DNA of 64,000 nt from Bryobacterales bacterium. GTDB taxonomy: Bacteria > Acidobacteriota > Terriglobia > Bryobacterales > Bryobacteraceae. Below, in pieces: positions 26,233-35,302 of this stretch. The first letter of the stretch is position 1. The number at the start of each line of letters is the position of its first letter. The stretch is taken from NCBI GenBank assembly GCA_016721425.1, contig JADKID010000041.1:62001-126000 (forward strand), in the 5' to 3' direction. The notes under the pieces are model-generated. The model did not search any database, was not told where the DNA came from, and saw nothing but the letters and a program-made list of their open reading frames with translations. The translations under genes and the position numbers were made by a program.

Positions 26233-27629
26233 TGCGCCGGAGCGCCTCCGGCTGCGTCTCTCACGCAGACCGTCACTTCGCCGTTCTTGAGTGTGCCAGG
26301 GAACACCTTCACGATGCGGAACTCGCGGCCCACGGCCTCATGCACCTCCGGGGAGATGGAACGGAAGACAGGCTCCAGCGTGTAGAGAAACCAGGTGCGC
26401 CCGGCCGGCGCGCGCAGCGCGGCGAGCTCGGCGGCGTTGTGCACCTCAATCCATCCGGCATGGTAGAACTGGCCGTAAACCCATGTGCTGAGATCCGAGG
26501 TGGCGACACGGTCGCCGGGCTGCAACTGGCTGAGCACATACTGGCGGGCCGAGCCGAAATCCTGTTTGGGTCCGTAGGCAAAGGGCACCGATGCCGCCGA
26601 GACGGCGATGATGGCGAAGGCAATGGCCGTGCCGGCGCGCGGAATGAGCAGGGCGCCGCGGATGACGATCAACGCGCCGAAACCCATCGCGAAGTAGAAG
26701 AACCGCGGCCAGATGTGGTGGCCCATGGCCAGCAGGATGGACGAGCCGATGACGGGTGGCAACACCAGCAGCGCGACGACGGCGGGCCGGGTGCGCCAGT
26801 AGCTCCAGGCGCCGGCGAGAAACAACGTCAGGGCCAGTACACCGGCGGCCGCGCCGGCATAGCCGATCCGCAATCCGCGCGCCAGTTCCAGCACGGTCCA
26901 CAACGGGCTCTTCCATTCCTGCACCACACTGACCGTATGTTTGACGCCGCTGAAGATGGACGCCATGGCAGGCGCGTGCAGCAGAACCGTGAGAGTGAAA
27001 GCCAGGCCGAAGCCGAGCGCCGTACCGCGCCAGGCGCGCTGGCCGCGTGTCTGCCACGCCGCGATGAGTGCGTGTCCGATCAGGACAAAGGCCATGGTGG
27101 CGTGCGTGTAGACACCCAGCGCGGCAGCCACAGCGTAGGCGCACCAGAGGCCGGTGCGTTGTTCGCGCAGCGCGCGGAGCAGCAGCCAACTGGCCATCAG
27201 AGTCCAGAACAGCAGGCCCGCGTAGCCGCGCGCGTTCTGGCTGAACCACACATGCTGGTAGGAAAACGTGAGGAGCGCGGCGCCCAAAAGGCCCTGCTTG
27301 CGATCCGCCGCCTCGGCGCCGAACAGGTACATCGCCCAGATGCTGGCCGCGCCGAACAGTGCGGCGGGCAGGCGGAAGGCCCAGACGCTCTCGCCGAACA
27401 CGTTCATGCTGAGCCGCGCCAGCAGGCTGAAGAGAAAATGCTGGTTCTCCGTGCCATAGAGCATGGGGATCTCAGACAGCGGGAGCCGCATGTAGCGCAC
27501 CCAGGTGGTGATCTCGTCCAGCCAGAGACCTTCGTCGAGCCGGTAGAGGCGCATCAAAAGAGCGATCCCCGTGAGCGCCGCAATTGCTGCCAGCGCACGC
27601 CGCGATCCGGAGCCGTCACTTAACTGCAA
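26229..27629 (-). CDS. GT39/ArnT-like membrane glycosyltransferase
   Basis: 466 aa from TTG 27629, which follows GAGGT; upstream codons lack protein character. Roughly eleven membrane segments are visible. The first extracytoplasmic loop has LDEGLWLDEITTW, the Asp-Glu arrangement of PMT/ArnT-type GT-C enzymes, and FSQNARGYAGL follows later, also typical. A soluble C-terminal part (~80 aa) contains VRDAAGG and WIEVHNAAEL. Such enzymes transfer a sugar from a polyprenyl-phosphate to a lipid or protein outside the cytoplasmic membrane. It precedes and overlaps the GT2 fusion. Confidence 0.83.
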   Translation of the reverse strand: MQLSDGSGSRRALAAIAALTGIALLMRLYRLDEGLWLDEITTWVRYMRLPLSEIPMLYGTENQHFLFSLLARLSMNVFGESVWAFRLPAALFGAASIWAMYLFGAEAADRKQGLLGAALLTFSYQHVWFSQNARGYAGLLFWTLMASWLLLRALREQRTGLWCAYAVAAALGVYTHATMAFVLIGHALIAAWQTRGQRAWRGTALGFGLAFTLTVLLHAPAMASIFSGVKHTVSVVQEWKSPLWTVLELARGLRIGYAGAAAGVLALTLFLAGAWSYWRTRPAVVALLVLPPVIGSSILLAMGHHIWPRFFYFAMGFGALIVIRGALLIPRAGTAIAFAIIAVSAASVPFAYGPKQDFGSARQYVLSQLQPGDRVATSDLSTWVYGQFYHAGWIEVHNAAELAALRAPAGRTWFLYTLEPVFRSISPEVHEAVGREFRIVKVFPGTLKNGEVTVCVRDAAGGAPAQ

Positions 27630-27757
27630 ATTGACCTCATGATCCTCCGCTAAATCAACACTCGATACATGGTCGCAACGCCAGCCGGACCTGTGCAAGC
27701 GTGGAATCTCAGTTGATAGTACCGGCTGGCGGCCACTACCATGGTGTTTCCTTCCTG

Positions 27758-28738
27758 ATGACGGCTCCGGCACCATGCATCTGTCTCACCTGCGGCCCGG
27801 CCGCGCTGCTGCCGCAGCGGCGCTACCGCTGCAAATCGGCACAGGGCAAGGCTCTTTTCGGCGGCTCGCAACTCTACCGCTGCCAGGGCTGCGGCCTGAT
27901 TCAAGCATTCCCCCTTCCGTCGCTGCCGGCCTTGGCTGAATATTATGCGGAGGACTACCGCAACCACTGCCTCAGCGCGACCGATGCAGAGGAACTGCAG
28001 AAGTTTCCACTGGACAATCTGTTCTATTACAATCGCGGACAGTCTGTGGCGGAGCTGCTAGCGCCGCGCGTCACCTCGCCCCAGCCGCGCATCCTCGACA
28101 TCGGCGCCGGGTATGGCCACATTCTGCACGCGCTGGGGGAGCGCTTTCCAGGCTGCACGCTGAGCGCGATCGAATTCTCAAACGTCTGCGTGGAGCATCT
28201 GCGATCCCGCGGGATTGCCGTTTTCGCTCAGCCGGCGGAGGAGATCCTGCCCGCACTCCCGCCGTTCGACGTCATCGTGCTGTCCCACGCGCTGGAGCAT
28301 TTCCTGGATCCGGGCGCGATGCTGCGCCTGATCGCGAGCCGGTTGTCTCCGGGCGGGATCCTCTATGTGGAGGTGCCGCACATTCCCGAGGAAGCGATGC
28401 ACCGCTACATCGATAGTGTCTGGGCGCCACGCGTGGACGAGCCGCACATTACGTTCTTCGATCCCCGCTCGCTCAGCGGCGCCTTGGCCGCCAGCGGCCT
28501 GGCGGTGGAACTGTGTACGACGGCCGGCCCGGAGTACAGCCGGGTATCGGCGCTGCGGTTTCATATTCCGCAGTGGCGCTGGCTGATGGAACGGATCATC
28601 CCGAAGCCGATCTTCCGCTTCCTGCGGCGGCAGCGCGCGGCGCAGTCGATGAAGGTGAATGCGCGCGAGGATGCCTTCTACCAGCAGGGCGGCTTCCGCA
28701 TCTGGATCCGCGCCATCGCGCGACGGACGGCAGCGTGA
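27758..28738 (+). CDS. Class I SAM methyltransferase with N-terminal zinc-ribbon-like cysteines
   Basis: 326 aa from ATG 27758; a GTG 57 nt upstream is possible but unsupported. Four cysteines (CLTCG near residue 10, CQGCG near 48) frame a putative zinc ribbon, as in methyltransferases of the C-methyltransferase type found in polysaccharide clusters. The Rossmann core begins RILDIGAGYGHILHAL and continues SHALEHFLDPGAMLRLIA and LSPGGILYVEVPH. The stop overlaps the next start as GTGA. Likely methylates a sugar or lipid-linked glycan; substrate not evident. Confidence 0.87.
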   Translation: MTAPAPCICLTCGPAALLPQRRYRCKSAQGKALFGGSQLYRCQGCGLIQAFPLPSLPALAEYYAEDYRNHCLSATDAEELQKFPLDNLFYYNRGQSVAELLAPRVTSPQPRILDIGAGYGHILHALGERFPGCTLSAIEFSNVCVEHLRSRGIAVFAQPAEEILPALPPFDVIVLSHALEHFLDPGAMLRLIASRLSPGGILYVEVPHIPEEAMHRYIDSVWAPRVDEPHITFFDPRSLSGALAASGLAVELCTTAGPEYSRVSALRFHIPQWRWLMERIIPKPIFRFLRRQRAAQSMKVNAREDAFYQQGGFRIWIRAIARRTAA

Positions 28739-29529
28739 GGGCGCCGCGGCTCTCCGTGGTGATCCCGGCCGTGAGCGGCCCGGTCGTGGCAGGGGCTTGT
28801 GAGGCAGCGCTTCGGCGGCTGGCTGGTGTGGACGACGTGGAAGTAATCGTCGTTCCGGCGCGGCCCGGCGCCACGCTCTGCCAACTGCGCGCCGAGGGTG
28901 TCCGCAAGGCCACGGCGCCGAATATCGCCATCCTGGGAGACCGCTACCATGTGACGCCCGGCTGGCTGGAGGTGGCCACCAGCCCGGCGCGATTCGACGC
29001 CGCCGGCGGCTGCGTCAGTCCCTCGCCGCGGCTGGGCTATTTCGGCTGGTGTGTCTACCTCTCGGAATATGCGCAACTGGCGCCGCCGATCAGCGCCGGC
29101 GGGACATTTGACGCCCGCGCGCTGCCGGGCGGGAATACGGTGTATCGCGCGGCGGTGCTGGATGCGGACCAGTTGGCGGCGTGTGCCACCGAGTTGCCGT
29201 TCCACGCCGCATTTTTGGCGTCGGGACGCAGCGCGGGCCAGGTGGGTGAACTGGAGGTGGTGCTCGCCTCCGCCCCCGGAGTGGGCGAGTTTGTACGCGA
29301 GCGATTCCGCTTCTCCTACGACATCGCCCGGGAGCGAAAGCAGCCGCTGCGCCTGTTTCTGTCTCCTCTGCTGCCCTTTGCCGTGCTGGCGCGGACCGCC
29401 TCTTCCACGGTTTTGCGGCGGCGTTTTTCGTGGCGCTGGCTGGCGTGCGCCCCAGTGATCTTCGCGCTTGGCGTGGTGCAGGCCGCCGGCGACTTGCTTG
29501 GCCATGCCGCGGCCGGTATGTCATCCTAA
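28735..29529 (+). CDS. GT2-like protein lacking a clear DXD motif
   Basis: 264 aa, GTG start coupled to the methyltransferase stop. It begins with the GT-A strand RLSVVIPAVSG and EVIVVPARPG, but where the metal-binding DXD should be it reads AILGDRYHVTPGW. A LPGGNTVYRAAVL segment matches the acceptor-side region of GT2 enzymes. The C-terminal ~60 residues include a hydrophobic helix (WRWLACAPVIFALGVVQAAG). It may be an inactive or divergent transferase working with the next gene, which has the same layout; the two look like a tandem duplication. Confidence 0.65.
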   Translation: MRAPRLSVVIPAVSGPVVAGACEAALRRLAGVDDVEVIVVPARPGATLCQLRAEGVRKATAPNIAILGDRYHVTPGWLEVATSPARFDAAGGCVSPSPRLGYFGWCVYLSEYAQLAPPISAGGTFDARALPGGNTVYRAAVLDADQLAACATELPFHAAFLASGRSAGQVGELEVVLASAPGVGEFVRERFRFSYDIARERKQPLRLFLSPLLPFAVLARTASSTVLRRRFSWRWLACAPVIFALGVVQAAGDLLGHAAAGMSS

Positions 29530-29534
29530 GCTGC

Positions 29535-30440
29535 GTGACGGAAGTGCAGAAACCATCCAGCCTGACCCTTTCCGTCGTCGTCACCTCTTACGAAACACGC
29601 CCCAGCCTGGTGCGCTGCCTGGAGGCCCTCACCCGGCAGAAGGAGCCGCTGGAGATCCTGGTTTCCGATTGTTCGCCCGTCAACCCAGCTATCGAGCTGG
29701 CGGCGCGCTTCCCCTCGGTGCGGTTTCTCTATTTCCCAGTCAAGCGCACGGTGCCGGAGCTACGATGGGCCGCCGTCCGCGAGGCTTCCGGGGATCTGGT
29801 GGCGGCGATGGAATCCAGATGCGTCCCGTCAGAGACATGGTGTGCGGAGCTCGTTGCAGCGCACAGGGCCCATCCGGACGTGCCGGCGTGCGGCGGACCG
29901 GTGAGCCTGCTGCCGGGCGGTTCGATCCGCGATCTGGGGATCTACCTCTGCGAGTATGGAGCGTTTGCGCCGCCAGTCCCGCAGGGGCCGTCGGCCCAAC
30001 TTTCGGGCGCCAATCTCTGCTACCGGCGGCTGGCACTGCTGGAATGCGGGGACCTGATGGACGCCGGCGTGTGGGAGGCGCTGATGCACGAGCGCTGGCT
30101 GGGACAGGGACGGCATTTGTGGCTCTGCGGCGCATCCATCGCGTTTGAGAACACAATGGCGCTGGCCGATACGTTCCGTCAACGGTTCCACTACGCCTGG
30201 AGCTTTGCCAGCGAGCGGGTAGCCGGGCAGCCGCGAGGGCGCGCGATCCTGCGCGCGGCCACGGCGCCGCTGATCCCGCTCATCCTCATCGCCCGACTCT
30301 TCCAGGCGGCGCGGCAGAAGGGCTTTGTAGGCCAGGTGGTGAGGGCGTTCGGGTGGATACTGATTTTCCAGACCATCTGGGCGGCCGGAGAGTGCGCCGG
30401 TTATCTGCTGGGCGCGCCCAGGGAAGGGCACAACTACTAG
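29535..30440 (+). CDS. GT2-like protein lacking a clear DXD motif, paralogue of the preceding gene
   Basis: 301 aa; start taken at GTG 29535, 5 nt after the previous stop. N-terminal SLTLSVVVTSYETRPSLVRC and LEILVSDCSP follow the GT2 pattern. The region of the DXD motif reads LVAAMESRCVPSETWC, with Glu-Ser-Arg instead of Asp-x-Asp. Then SLLPGGSIRDLGIYLCEYGAFAPP parallels LGYFGWCVYLSEYAQLAPP of the upstream gene, and both have the AGGXF/QLSGANLCYRR acceptor-side segment and a C-terminal membrane helix. Shared architecture suggests duplication. Substrates unknown. Confidence 0.7.
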   Translation: MTEVQKPSSLTLSVVVTSYETRPSLVRCLEALTRQKEPLEILVSDCSPVNPAIELAARFPSVRFLYFPVKRTVPELRWAAVREASGDLVAAMESRCVPSETWCAELVAAHRAHPDVPACGGPVSLLPGGSIRDLGIYLCEYGAFAPPVPQGPSAQLSGANLCYRRLALLECGDLMDAGVWEALMHERWLGQGRHLWLCGASIAFENTMALADTFRQRFHYAWSFASERVAGQPRGRAILRAATAPLIPLILIARLFQAARQKGFVGQVVRAFGWILIFQTIWAAGECAGYLLGAPREGHNY

Positions 30441-30445
30441 CCGCC

Positions 30446-31594
30446 ATGCGTGTCGGAATCGACGGAGGCTGCTGGGGGAACAGAAGGGGCTACGGCCGCT
30501 TCTTTCGCGAGGTTTTGGCGGAGATGCCTGCGCTTGACCCCTCCGTGCAGTACACCATTTTCCTGGATGTGCCGGCGTACGCGGACCATCCTCTGCCGGA
30601 CGGAGTGCGGGCGGTGCATGTGTCCACCTCGGCAGGAGTGAACCAGACGGCCCATGCCAGCGGGCGGCGGCCGGTTTCGGATCTGTTGCGCATGAGCTGG
30701 GCCGTGGCGCGGGAGAAGATGGACGTTTTCTACTTCCCGTCCGTCTATTCGTACTTCCCCCTGTTGCGGCCGGAGCCCACGTTGCTAGGCATTTGCGACA
30801 CCATTCCCGAACGAAATCCGGAGTTCACCTTTGCCTCACGGCGGGAGCAGCGATTCTGGGACTGGAAGGTGCGGCTGGCGCTGGCCCAGGCGAGGCGGGT
30901 GCTGACGATTTCGCAGTACTCGCAGCGCTGCATTCATGAGCAGTTCGGCTGGCCCATGGACCAGATCGATGTCGTCCACCTGGCTGCCTCCCGCGCCTTC
31001 CATCCCGGCGAGGCCGCCTTGCGGGATCCCTACGTGCTGTACGTCGGCGGCATCAGCCCGAACAAGAATCTGGCGTTGCTGATCCGGGCCTTTGCCCGGC
31101 TGCACCAAAGGGTGCCGGGCGTGAAGCTGGTGCTGGGCGGCGATCATCAGACCGACGGTTTCAAGGGCAACTACGCCGAGCTCGCCGCGCTGATTCAGGC
31201 CGAAAATCTGGGCGGACTCGTCGAGTTCACCGGCTACGTGCCGGAGAGCGATCTGTGCGGGCTGTACTGCGGCGCCGAGTTGCTGGCGTTCCCCTCGCTG
31301 GACGAGGGCTTCGGGCTGCCGGCCGTGGAGGCGATGGCGTGCGGGTTGCCGGTGGTGGCGTCGCGCGGCCACGCGTTGGAAGAAGTAGTGGGCGAGGCTG
31401 GTTTGCTGGTGAATGCGTGCAACGAGGGCGAACTGGCGGAGGCGATGGAGCGGATCTTGACAGACCCGGCGCTGGCGGCGGCCCTGCGCGCGAAGTCGCT
31501 GCGGCGCGCGGCGGATTTCTCCTGGAAGAAGACGGCCGAGGGCCTGCTGAACGTGTTGAGAGGGATGGCTGGAGAGGAGCAGGTGCGCCGGTGA
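30446..31594 (+). CDS. Glycosyltransferase family 4 (GT-B)
   Basis: 382 aa from ATG 30446, 5 nt after the upstream stop. The N-terminal lobe opens with MRVGIDGGCWGNRRGYGRFF, and the C-terminal lobe has LYVGGISPNKNLALLI, GGDHQTDGFKGN, FTGYVPESDLCGLY and the donor-binding FPSLDEGFGLPAVEAMA with its two glutamates. This is the mannosyltransferase-like GT4 pattern. It overlaps the following methyltransferase start as GTGA, so the plus-strand genes 27758-32571 form one operon. Confidence 0.92.
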   Translation: MRVGIDGGCWGNRRGYGRFFREVLAEMPALDPSVQYTIFLDVPAYADHPLPDGVRAVHVSTSAGVNQTAHASGRRPVSDLLRMSWAVAREKMDVFYFPSVYSYFPLLRPEPTLLGICDTIPERNPEFTFASRREQRFWDWKVRLALAQARRVLTISQYSQRCIHEQFGWPMDQIDVVHLAASRAFHPGEAALRDPYVLYVGGISPNKNLALLIRAFARLHQRVPGVKLVLGGDHQTDGFKGNYAELAALIQAENLGGLVEFTGYVPESDLCGLYCGAELLAFPSLDEGFGLPAVEAMACGLPVVASRGHALEEVVGEAGLLVNACNEGELAEAMERILTDPALAAALRAKSLRRAADFSWKKTAEGLLNVLRGMAGEEQVRR

Positions 31595-32571
31595 TCCCCT
31601 TTGTCTGCCCGCAGTGCCGGGGCGCCTTGGATTCTAGCCCGGAGCGCTATCGCTGTCCCGCCTGCTCCAGAGAGTACCCGATCATTTGCGGCATTCCGGA
31701 TTTCCGCCTGCGGCCCGATCCCTACATCGGCATCGCGGAGGACCATGAGAAGGGCCGGTTGCTTTGGGCCGCGGCGCAGGAGCGTACATTCGAGGAGTTG
31801 CTGAGGCACTACTACTCGATCACCAAGGAAGATCCGCCCGACCTGGCCGCGCACTGGATCCCGCATTCTCTCTCGGAGCCAGCGATTGCCGGGCTGGTGC
31901 TGCAGGCGGCCGGGTTGAGCGACGCCGGGCCGGAGTTGCTCGACGTGGGGTGCTCCACCGGCGGGATGCTTATCACGGCGGCACGGCCCGGGCAGCGGCG
32001 CGTGACGGGCGTGGATGTGGCCTTCCGCTGGCTGGTGGTGGGCCGGTTGCGGCTGCGCGAGGCCGGCGTGGAGGCGCGGTTGGTGTGCGCGAATGCCGAA
32101 TCTCTCCCATTCCCGGACGGCGTCTTCGACGTGGTGACGGCGCAGGATTCGCTGGAGCACTTCTTCGATCCTCTGCGGGCCATCAGTGAAGGCCGGCGGG
32201 TCTCCAGGGGTGGGGCGCGCTCGCTGTGGACGACGAATAATCGCTACTGCCCGCTGCCGGAGCCGCACCTGCATCTGTGGGGGGTGGGCTACCTGCCGCG
32301 GGCGTGGCAGGCGCCCTATGTGAGGCTTCGGCGGGGCGACCTGCACCCCTACTGGATTCGAATGCGCAGCGCGCGGGAATGGGGTCGCTTCTTCGCGCTG
32401 GGAGGGTACTCAGAGGCGCGGGTGCTGCCTGCCCCTCTCTTTGCCCCACACTGGCAGAGCGGCGCGTTACAGGCCGTGCTGGGCGTGTATAACGAGGTTC
32501 GCACATGGCCGCTGGTGCGCCAGGTGTTGCGGTGGATGGGGCCTAGATTGTGGATTGAAACCGCTCCCTGA
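31591..32571 (+). CDS. Class I SAM methyltransferase with Trm112-like N-terminal zinc ribbon
   Basis: 326 aa, GTG start coupled to the GT4 stop. The first ~50 residues have CPQC and CPAC pairs with REYPIICGIPDFR, a Trm112-like zinc ribbon. The Rossmann core shows LLDVGCSTGGMLI, GVDVAFRWLV, AESLPFPDGVFDVVTAQDSLEHF. The segment after it (RVSRGGARSLWTTNNRY) departs from the usual 'RPGG' motif, so a small sequence irregularity is possible. It is the last gene of the plus-strand glycan operon. Probably modifies a glycan or its lipid carrier. Confidence 0.85.
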   Translation: MIPFVCPQCRGALDSSPERYRCPACSREYPIICGIPDFRLRPDPYIGIAEDHEKGRLLWAAAQERTFEELLRHYYSITKEDPPDLAAHWIPHSLSEPAIAGLVLQAAGLSDAGPELLDVGCSTGGMLITAARPGQRRVTGVDVAFRWLVVGRLRLREAGVEARLVCANAESLPFPDGVFDVVTAQDSLEHFFDPLRAISEGRRVSRGGARSLWTTNNRYCPLPEPHLHLWGVGYLPRAWQAPYVRLRRGDLHPYWIRMRSAREWGRFFALGGYSEARVLPAPLFAPHWQSGALQAVLGVYNEVRTWPLVRQVLRWMGPRLWIETAP

Positions 32572-32664
32572 CGGTCGCGGCTCGGATACAACGCGTTGAT
32601 TCCAAATCAGTTACTGAGCCGGGACCATCAGGGAGCGGTCCCCAGCGGGCGCGCGGCGCAACGC

Positions 32665-32696
32665 AAAAAAGGCAGGTCCGAAGACCTGCCCTCTTT
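32665..32696 (-). terminator. Intrinsic terminator between convergent operons
   Basis: GGCAGGTC (32671-32678) and GACCTGCC (32683-32690) form a perfect 8-bp stem with a four-base loop. The six A's at 32665-32670 read as a T-run on the minus strand, ending the small-protein operon. Confidence 0.8.
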
Positions 32697-32719
32697 GTGA
32701 ACTCGGTTGGGAAGAAGAG

Positions 32720-32926
32720 CTACTTTGCCTTCTTCTGTTTCTGCTGGCCGACGCGGACCTTAAACTGTTTCTGCTGCATATCGTCCCAAGCTTTCCAATC
32801 GAAGCGCTTGGTGGCATCGGCAACGTACTGGTCCACGTCCGCGCCCTTCGGCAGGACAGCCATCAGGGTCGCGACCTGACCCGAGGGGCCGGAGATGCGA
32901 AAACGGCGGACATTCGGAATCGACAT
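32720..32926 (-). CDS. Small conserved-looking basic protein (68 aa)
   Basis: ATG at 32926, 10 nt after the epimerase stop and followed closely by a terminator. The protein begins MSIPNVRRFRISGPSGQVAT, has a short alpha/beta pattern (MAVLPKGADVDQYVADAT, FDWKAWDDMQQ) and ends in a lysine/glutamine-rich tail (KVRVGQQKQKKAK). I do not recognise a family. Its position as the last gene of a tight three-gene operon with its own terminator argues that it is real. The basic tail could bind nucleic acid or ribosome, but that is only a guess. Confidence 0.65.
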   Translation of the reverse strand: MSIPNVRRFRISGPSGQVATLMAVLPKGADVDQYVADATKRFDWKAWDDMQQKQFKVRVGQQKQKKAK

Positions 32927-32936
32927 AACCACTTCA

Positions 32937-33821
32937 CTATAGCAAACCGCGCAAGGTTTCCGCGAGGTTGGGATGGAGAAACTGGAAGCCGGCGGCCTGT
33001 GCGGCGGCTGGAATGGCGCGCTGGCTATCGAGGAGGATCCCTGCCATCTCGCCGTAGAGCGCACGCAGGGCGAACTCAGGCACCGGGAAAAATGTCGGGC
33101 GGTGGAGCGCCGCGCCCAGTTCGCGGGTGAAGCCGGCGTTGGTGACGGGCTCCGGCGAGACGGCATTGACCGCGCCGTCGAGGGCCTGAGTGTTGACCGC
33201 GAAGGCGATCAGCCGGACCATGTCCTCGACGTGAATCCACGACATCCATTGGCGGCCTCCCGCCAGGGGGCCTCCGATGCCCAGGCGGAACGGCGGCAAC
33301 ATTTTTTTCAGAGCCCCGCCCTCTTTGCCCAGGACGACGCCGATGCGCGGCGTCACCACGCGCATGCCGAGTGCAAGGGCTGCGCCGGCGGCCTGTTCCC
33401 ACTCCACGCAGACTTCCGGGAGAAAGCCAGTGCCGGCGGCTGCGGACTCAGTGAGGACGTCGGCGCCGCGCGAGCCGTAGTAACCGATGGCGGAAGCGCA
33501 GATCAGCGTCTTCGGCCGCACGGGGAGCGCCCTGAGCGCCGCCACCAGATTGTTGGTGCCCTGCACCCGGCTGAGGCGGATCTTGCGTTTCACCTCATCG
33601 GTCCAGCGCTGGGCGACGGGTTCGCCGGCCAGATAAATGACGGCGTCAGCGCCCTCCAGGCTGGCCGCGGGCGGCGGGCCGGCCACGGGGTCCCAGGCGA
33701 AGTGCGCGGGGCCTCCGGCGGCCTTGCGGCTCAGGAAACGCAGGTCGTAGCCGTCTTTTTGCAGCAGGCCGATCAGTTCCGTGCCCAGGAATCCGGTGGC
33801 GCCAGTGAGCGTGATTCGCAT
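32937..33821 (-). CDS. TIGR01777-family NAD(P)-binding epimerase (YfcH/SDR39U1-like)
   Basis: 294 aa. The N terminus MRITLTGATGFLGTELIGLL carries the Rossmann GxxGxxG motif. AVIYLAGEPVAQRW, SRVQGTNNLV, SAIGYYGSRG and the C-terminal LDSQRAIPAAAQAAGFQFLHP are diagnostic of the TIGR01777 family, whose substrate is not established. It lies 9 nt after the photolyase stop, and similar epimerase-photolyase pairs may be linked to light or redox stress; that link is inference. Confidence 0.92.
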   Translation of the reverse strand: MRITLTGATGFLGTELIGLLQKDGYDLRFLSRKAAGGPAHFAWDPVAGPPPAASLEGADAVIYLAGEPVAQRWTDEVKRKIRLSRVQGTNNLVAALRALPVRPKTLICASAIGYYGSRGADVLTESAAAGTGFLPEVCVEWEQAAGAALALGMRVVTPRIGVVLGKEGGALKKMLPPFRLGIGGPLAGGRQWMSWIHVEDMVRLIAFAVNTQALDGAVNAVSPEPVTNAGFTRELGAALHRPTFFPVPEFALRALYGEMAGILLDSQRAIPAAAQAAGFQFLHPNLAETLRGLL

Positions 33822-33830
33822 GGTAGCTCC

Positions 33831-35243
33831 TTAGATTATGACCGGCCGGCGGAAGGGGTCTGTTCCAGTGATGCGCAGGTGACCGATCTCGCGCAGATAG
33901 GCGTCCACGCCCGTCTTTCGCTTCATGCCCTCCAGCCCCATGTAGCGGATCATGCCGAAGATGGGCCGCTCGCCCCACGGGCGGTCATGCAGGCCAAAGC
34001 ACCAGAGAATGTTGGTGTAGGTATTGGGATCGCGGCCATCCAGCGCGTACTTGTCGTGGATGTGGATCATCGCCTCCAGGGCGTCCTGGCAGGTGGGCGA
34101 CCACTCGATGATCTTCTTCCCCCAGTACATGCGGTAGTAGCCGTGGATCTTGCCGCGCAGCAGCATCTCCTGCTGGCAGGCGTTCCAGAGGTCGTCGTGG
34201 GTGCGGCCGTATTCAAACTGGGCGTGCCCGTAGACGGGTTCGCGGTGGTCGCCGGCGTGCTTGAGCAGCGTGGCGCGGACCCAATCCGGCAGGTTGCTGA
34301 GCGAGCCGGGGTGCTCCACATGGCGTGCGTAGTTGAAGGCGAGTTCGCGGCGGACAATCAGCTCTTCCAGGAACTCGTCGGCGATCAGTTTGTGTTCGGC
34401 GGCGTGGGCCTGGGCGGCGAGGGCGATTTCCAGCGAGGAGATCTGGCCGAAGTGGAGGTAGGGGCTGAGGTCCGATGTGGCGTGCGAGGCAGGGTTGTTG
34501 CGCTCGCGGGCGTAACGGCGCAGATTCTCGTCGAGGAAATGCTCGAGGGTGCGTTCGGCTGCCAGGCGGCCGCCGGTGTAGCTGATGGAGGGCGGGACGG
34601 AATGATCGATCTGGCAGGAGGCGACCAGCGCGGGGATGGTGGCCGCAGTGACCTCGACGTGGTGCTCTGGCGGGGGCGCGGACCAGCGCACGGCGGGATC
34701 GGCATCCGGGCAGGGCGTCAGGTGCTGGGGGAGCAGCTTCTTGATTTTGGGCCGGATGGTGTAGGCGGCGTACTCGCGCTTGGCCAGGACGCTCATGGGC
34801 ACGATGCAGCTGGAATCCACGGCCTCGCAGGCAATCCTGAGCTTGTCCGGGACGGAAGAATTGTGGCCGGCGGCGATGAAGGTGGGATAGTCATCGGTGA
34901 CTACGCAGGCGGCGCGGGCGGCTAGCCGGTAGAGGATGTCATTGGCGTCTGCTTTGCGGCGGCGGAGGTAGAAGCAGTAGCCGATGCCGCGCTGCGCCAG
35001 GCGTTTGGCGGTCTCGGGCACGCCTTCCAGGATGAAGGTATGGAGACGATCGTTGGCGTGGGGGTAGGTGCAGGTGAGGCCCTCGTAGAAGAGCACGGGT
35101 ACGCGCAGCTCGTTGGCGCGCTGGATGGCCCACTGGAGTGCGTGGTTGGCATCCACGCGGCGATTCATCTGCGACCAGTACAGGACGTACTCCGCGTTCG
35201 CAAGAACGGGGGCGTCGTTGAGGGCTCTGACTCGTGGTAACAA
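33831..35243 (-). CDS. Class II CPD photolyase
   Basis: 470 aa from TTG 35243. The N-terminal half is the Rossmann-like antenna domain (YVLYWSQMNRRVDANHAL, where class II enzymes have YWMQxxxR). The C-terminal half binds FAD: DLSPYLHFGQISSLE, ELIVRRELAFNYARH, YGRTHDDLWNACQ and NILWCFGLHDRPWGERP near the end, all class II hallmarks. It uses light to split cyclobutane pyrimidine dimers. First gene of a three-gene minus-strand operon. Some neighbours upstream are divergent, so the 60-nt gap to the radical SAM gene must hold both promoters. Confidence 0.9.
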   Translation of the reverse strand: MLPRVRALNDAPVLANAEYVLYWSQMNRRVDANHALQWAIQRANELRVPVLFYEGLTCTYPHANDRLHTFILEGVPETAKRLAQRGIGYCFYLRRRKADANDILYRLAARAACVVTDDYPTFIAAGHNSSVPDKLRIACEAVDSSCIVPMSVLAKREYAAYTIRPKIKKLLPQHLTPCPDADPAVRWSAPPPEHHVEVTAATIPALVASCQIDHSVPPSISYTGGRLAAERTLEHFLDENLRRYARERNNPASHATSDLSPYLHFGQISSLEIALAAQAHAAEHKLIADEFLEELIVRRELAFNYARHVEHPGSLSNLPDWVRATLLKHAGDHREPVYGHAQFEYGRTHDDLWNACQQEMLLRGKIHGYYRMYWGKKIIEWSPTCQDALEAMIHIHDKYALDGRDPNTYTNILWCFGLHDRPWGERPIFGMIRYMGLEGMKRKTGVDAYLREIGHLRITGTDPFRRPVII

Positions 35244-35302
35244 CAGTTGTCCAGATGACTGCCAAGCTTGAGCGGCTACAATAAAGGTACTCCTTCCCCT
35301 CT

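Noticed and set aside
31591..32571. A frameshift pair in the Trm112-like methyltransferase
   Set aside because: The 'RVSRGGARSLWTTNNRY' stretch deviates from the usual RPGG motif but has the same length and stays in frame; noted in the gene entry only.
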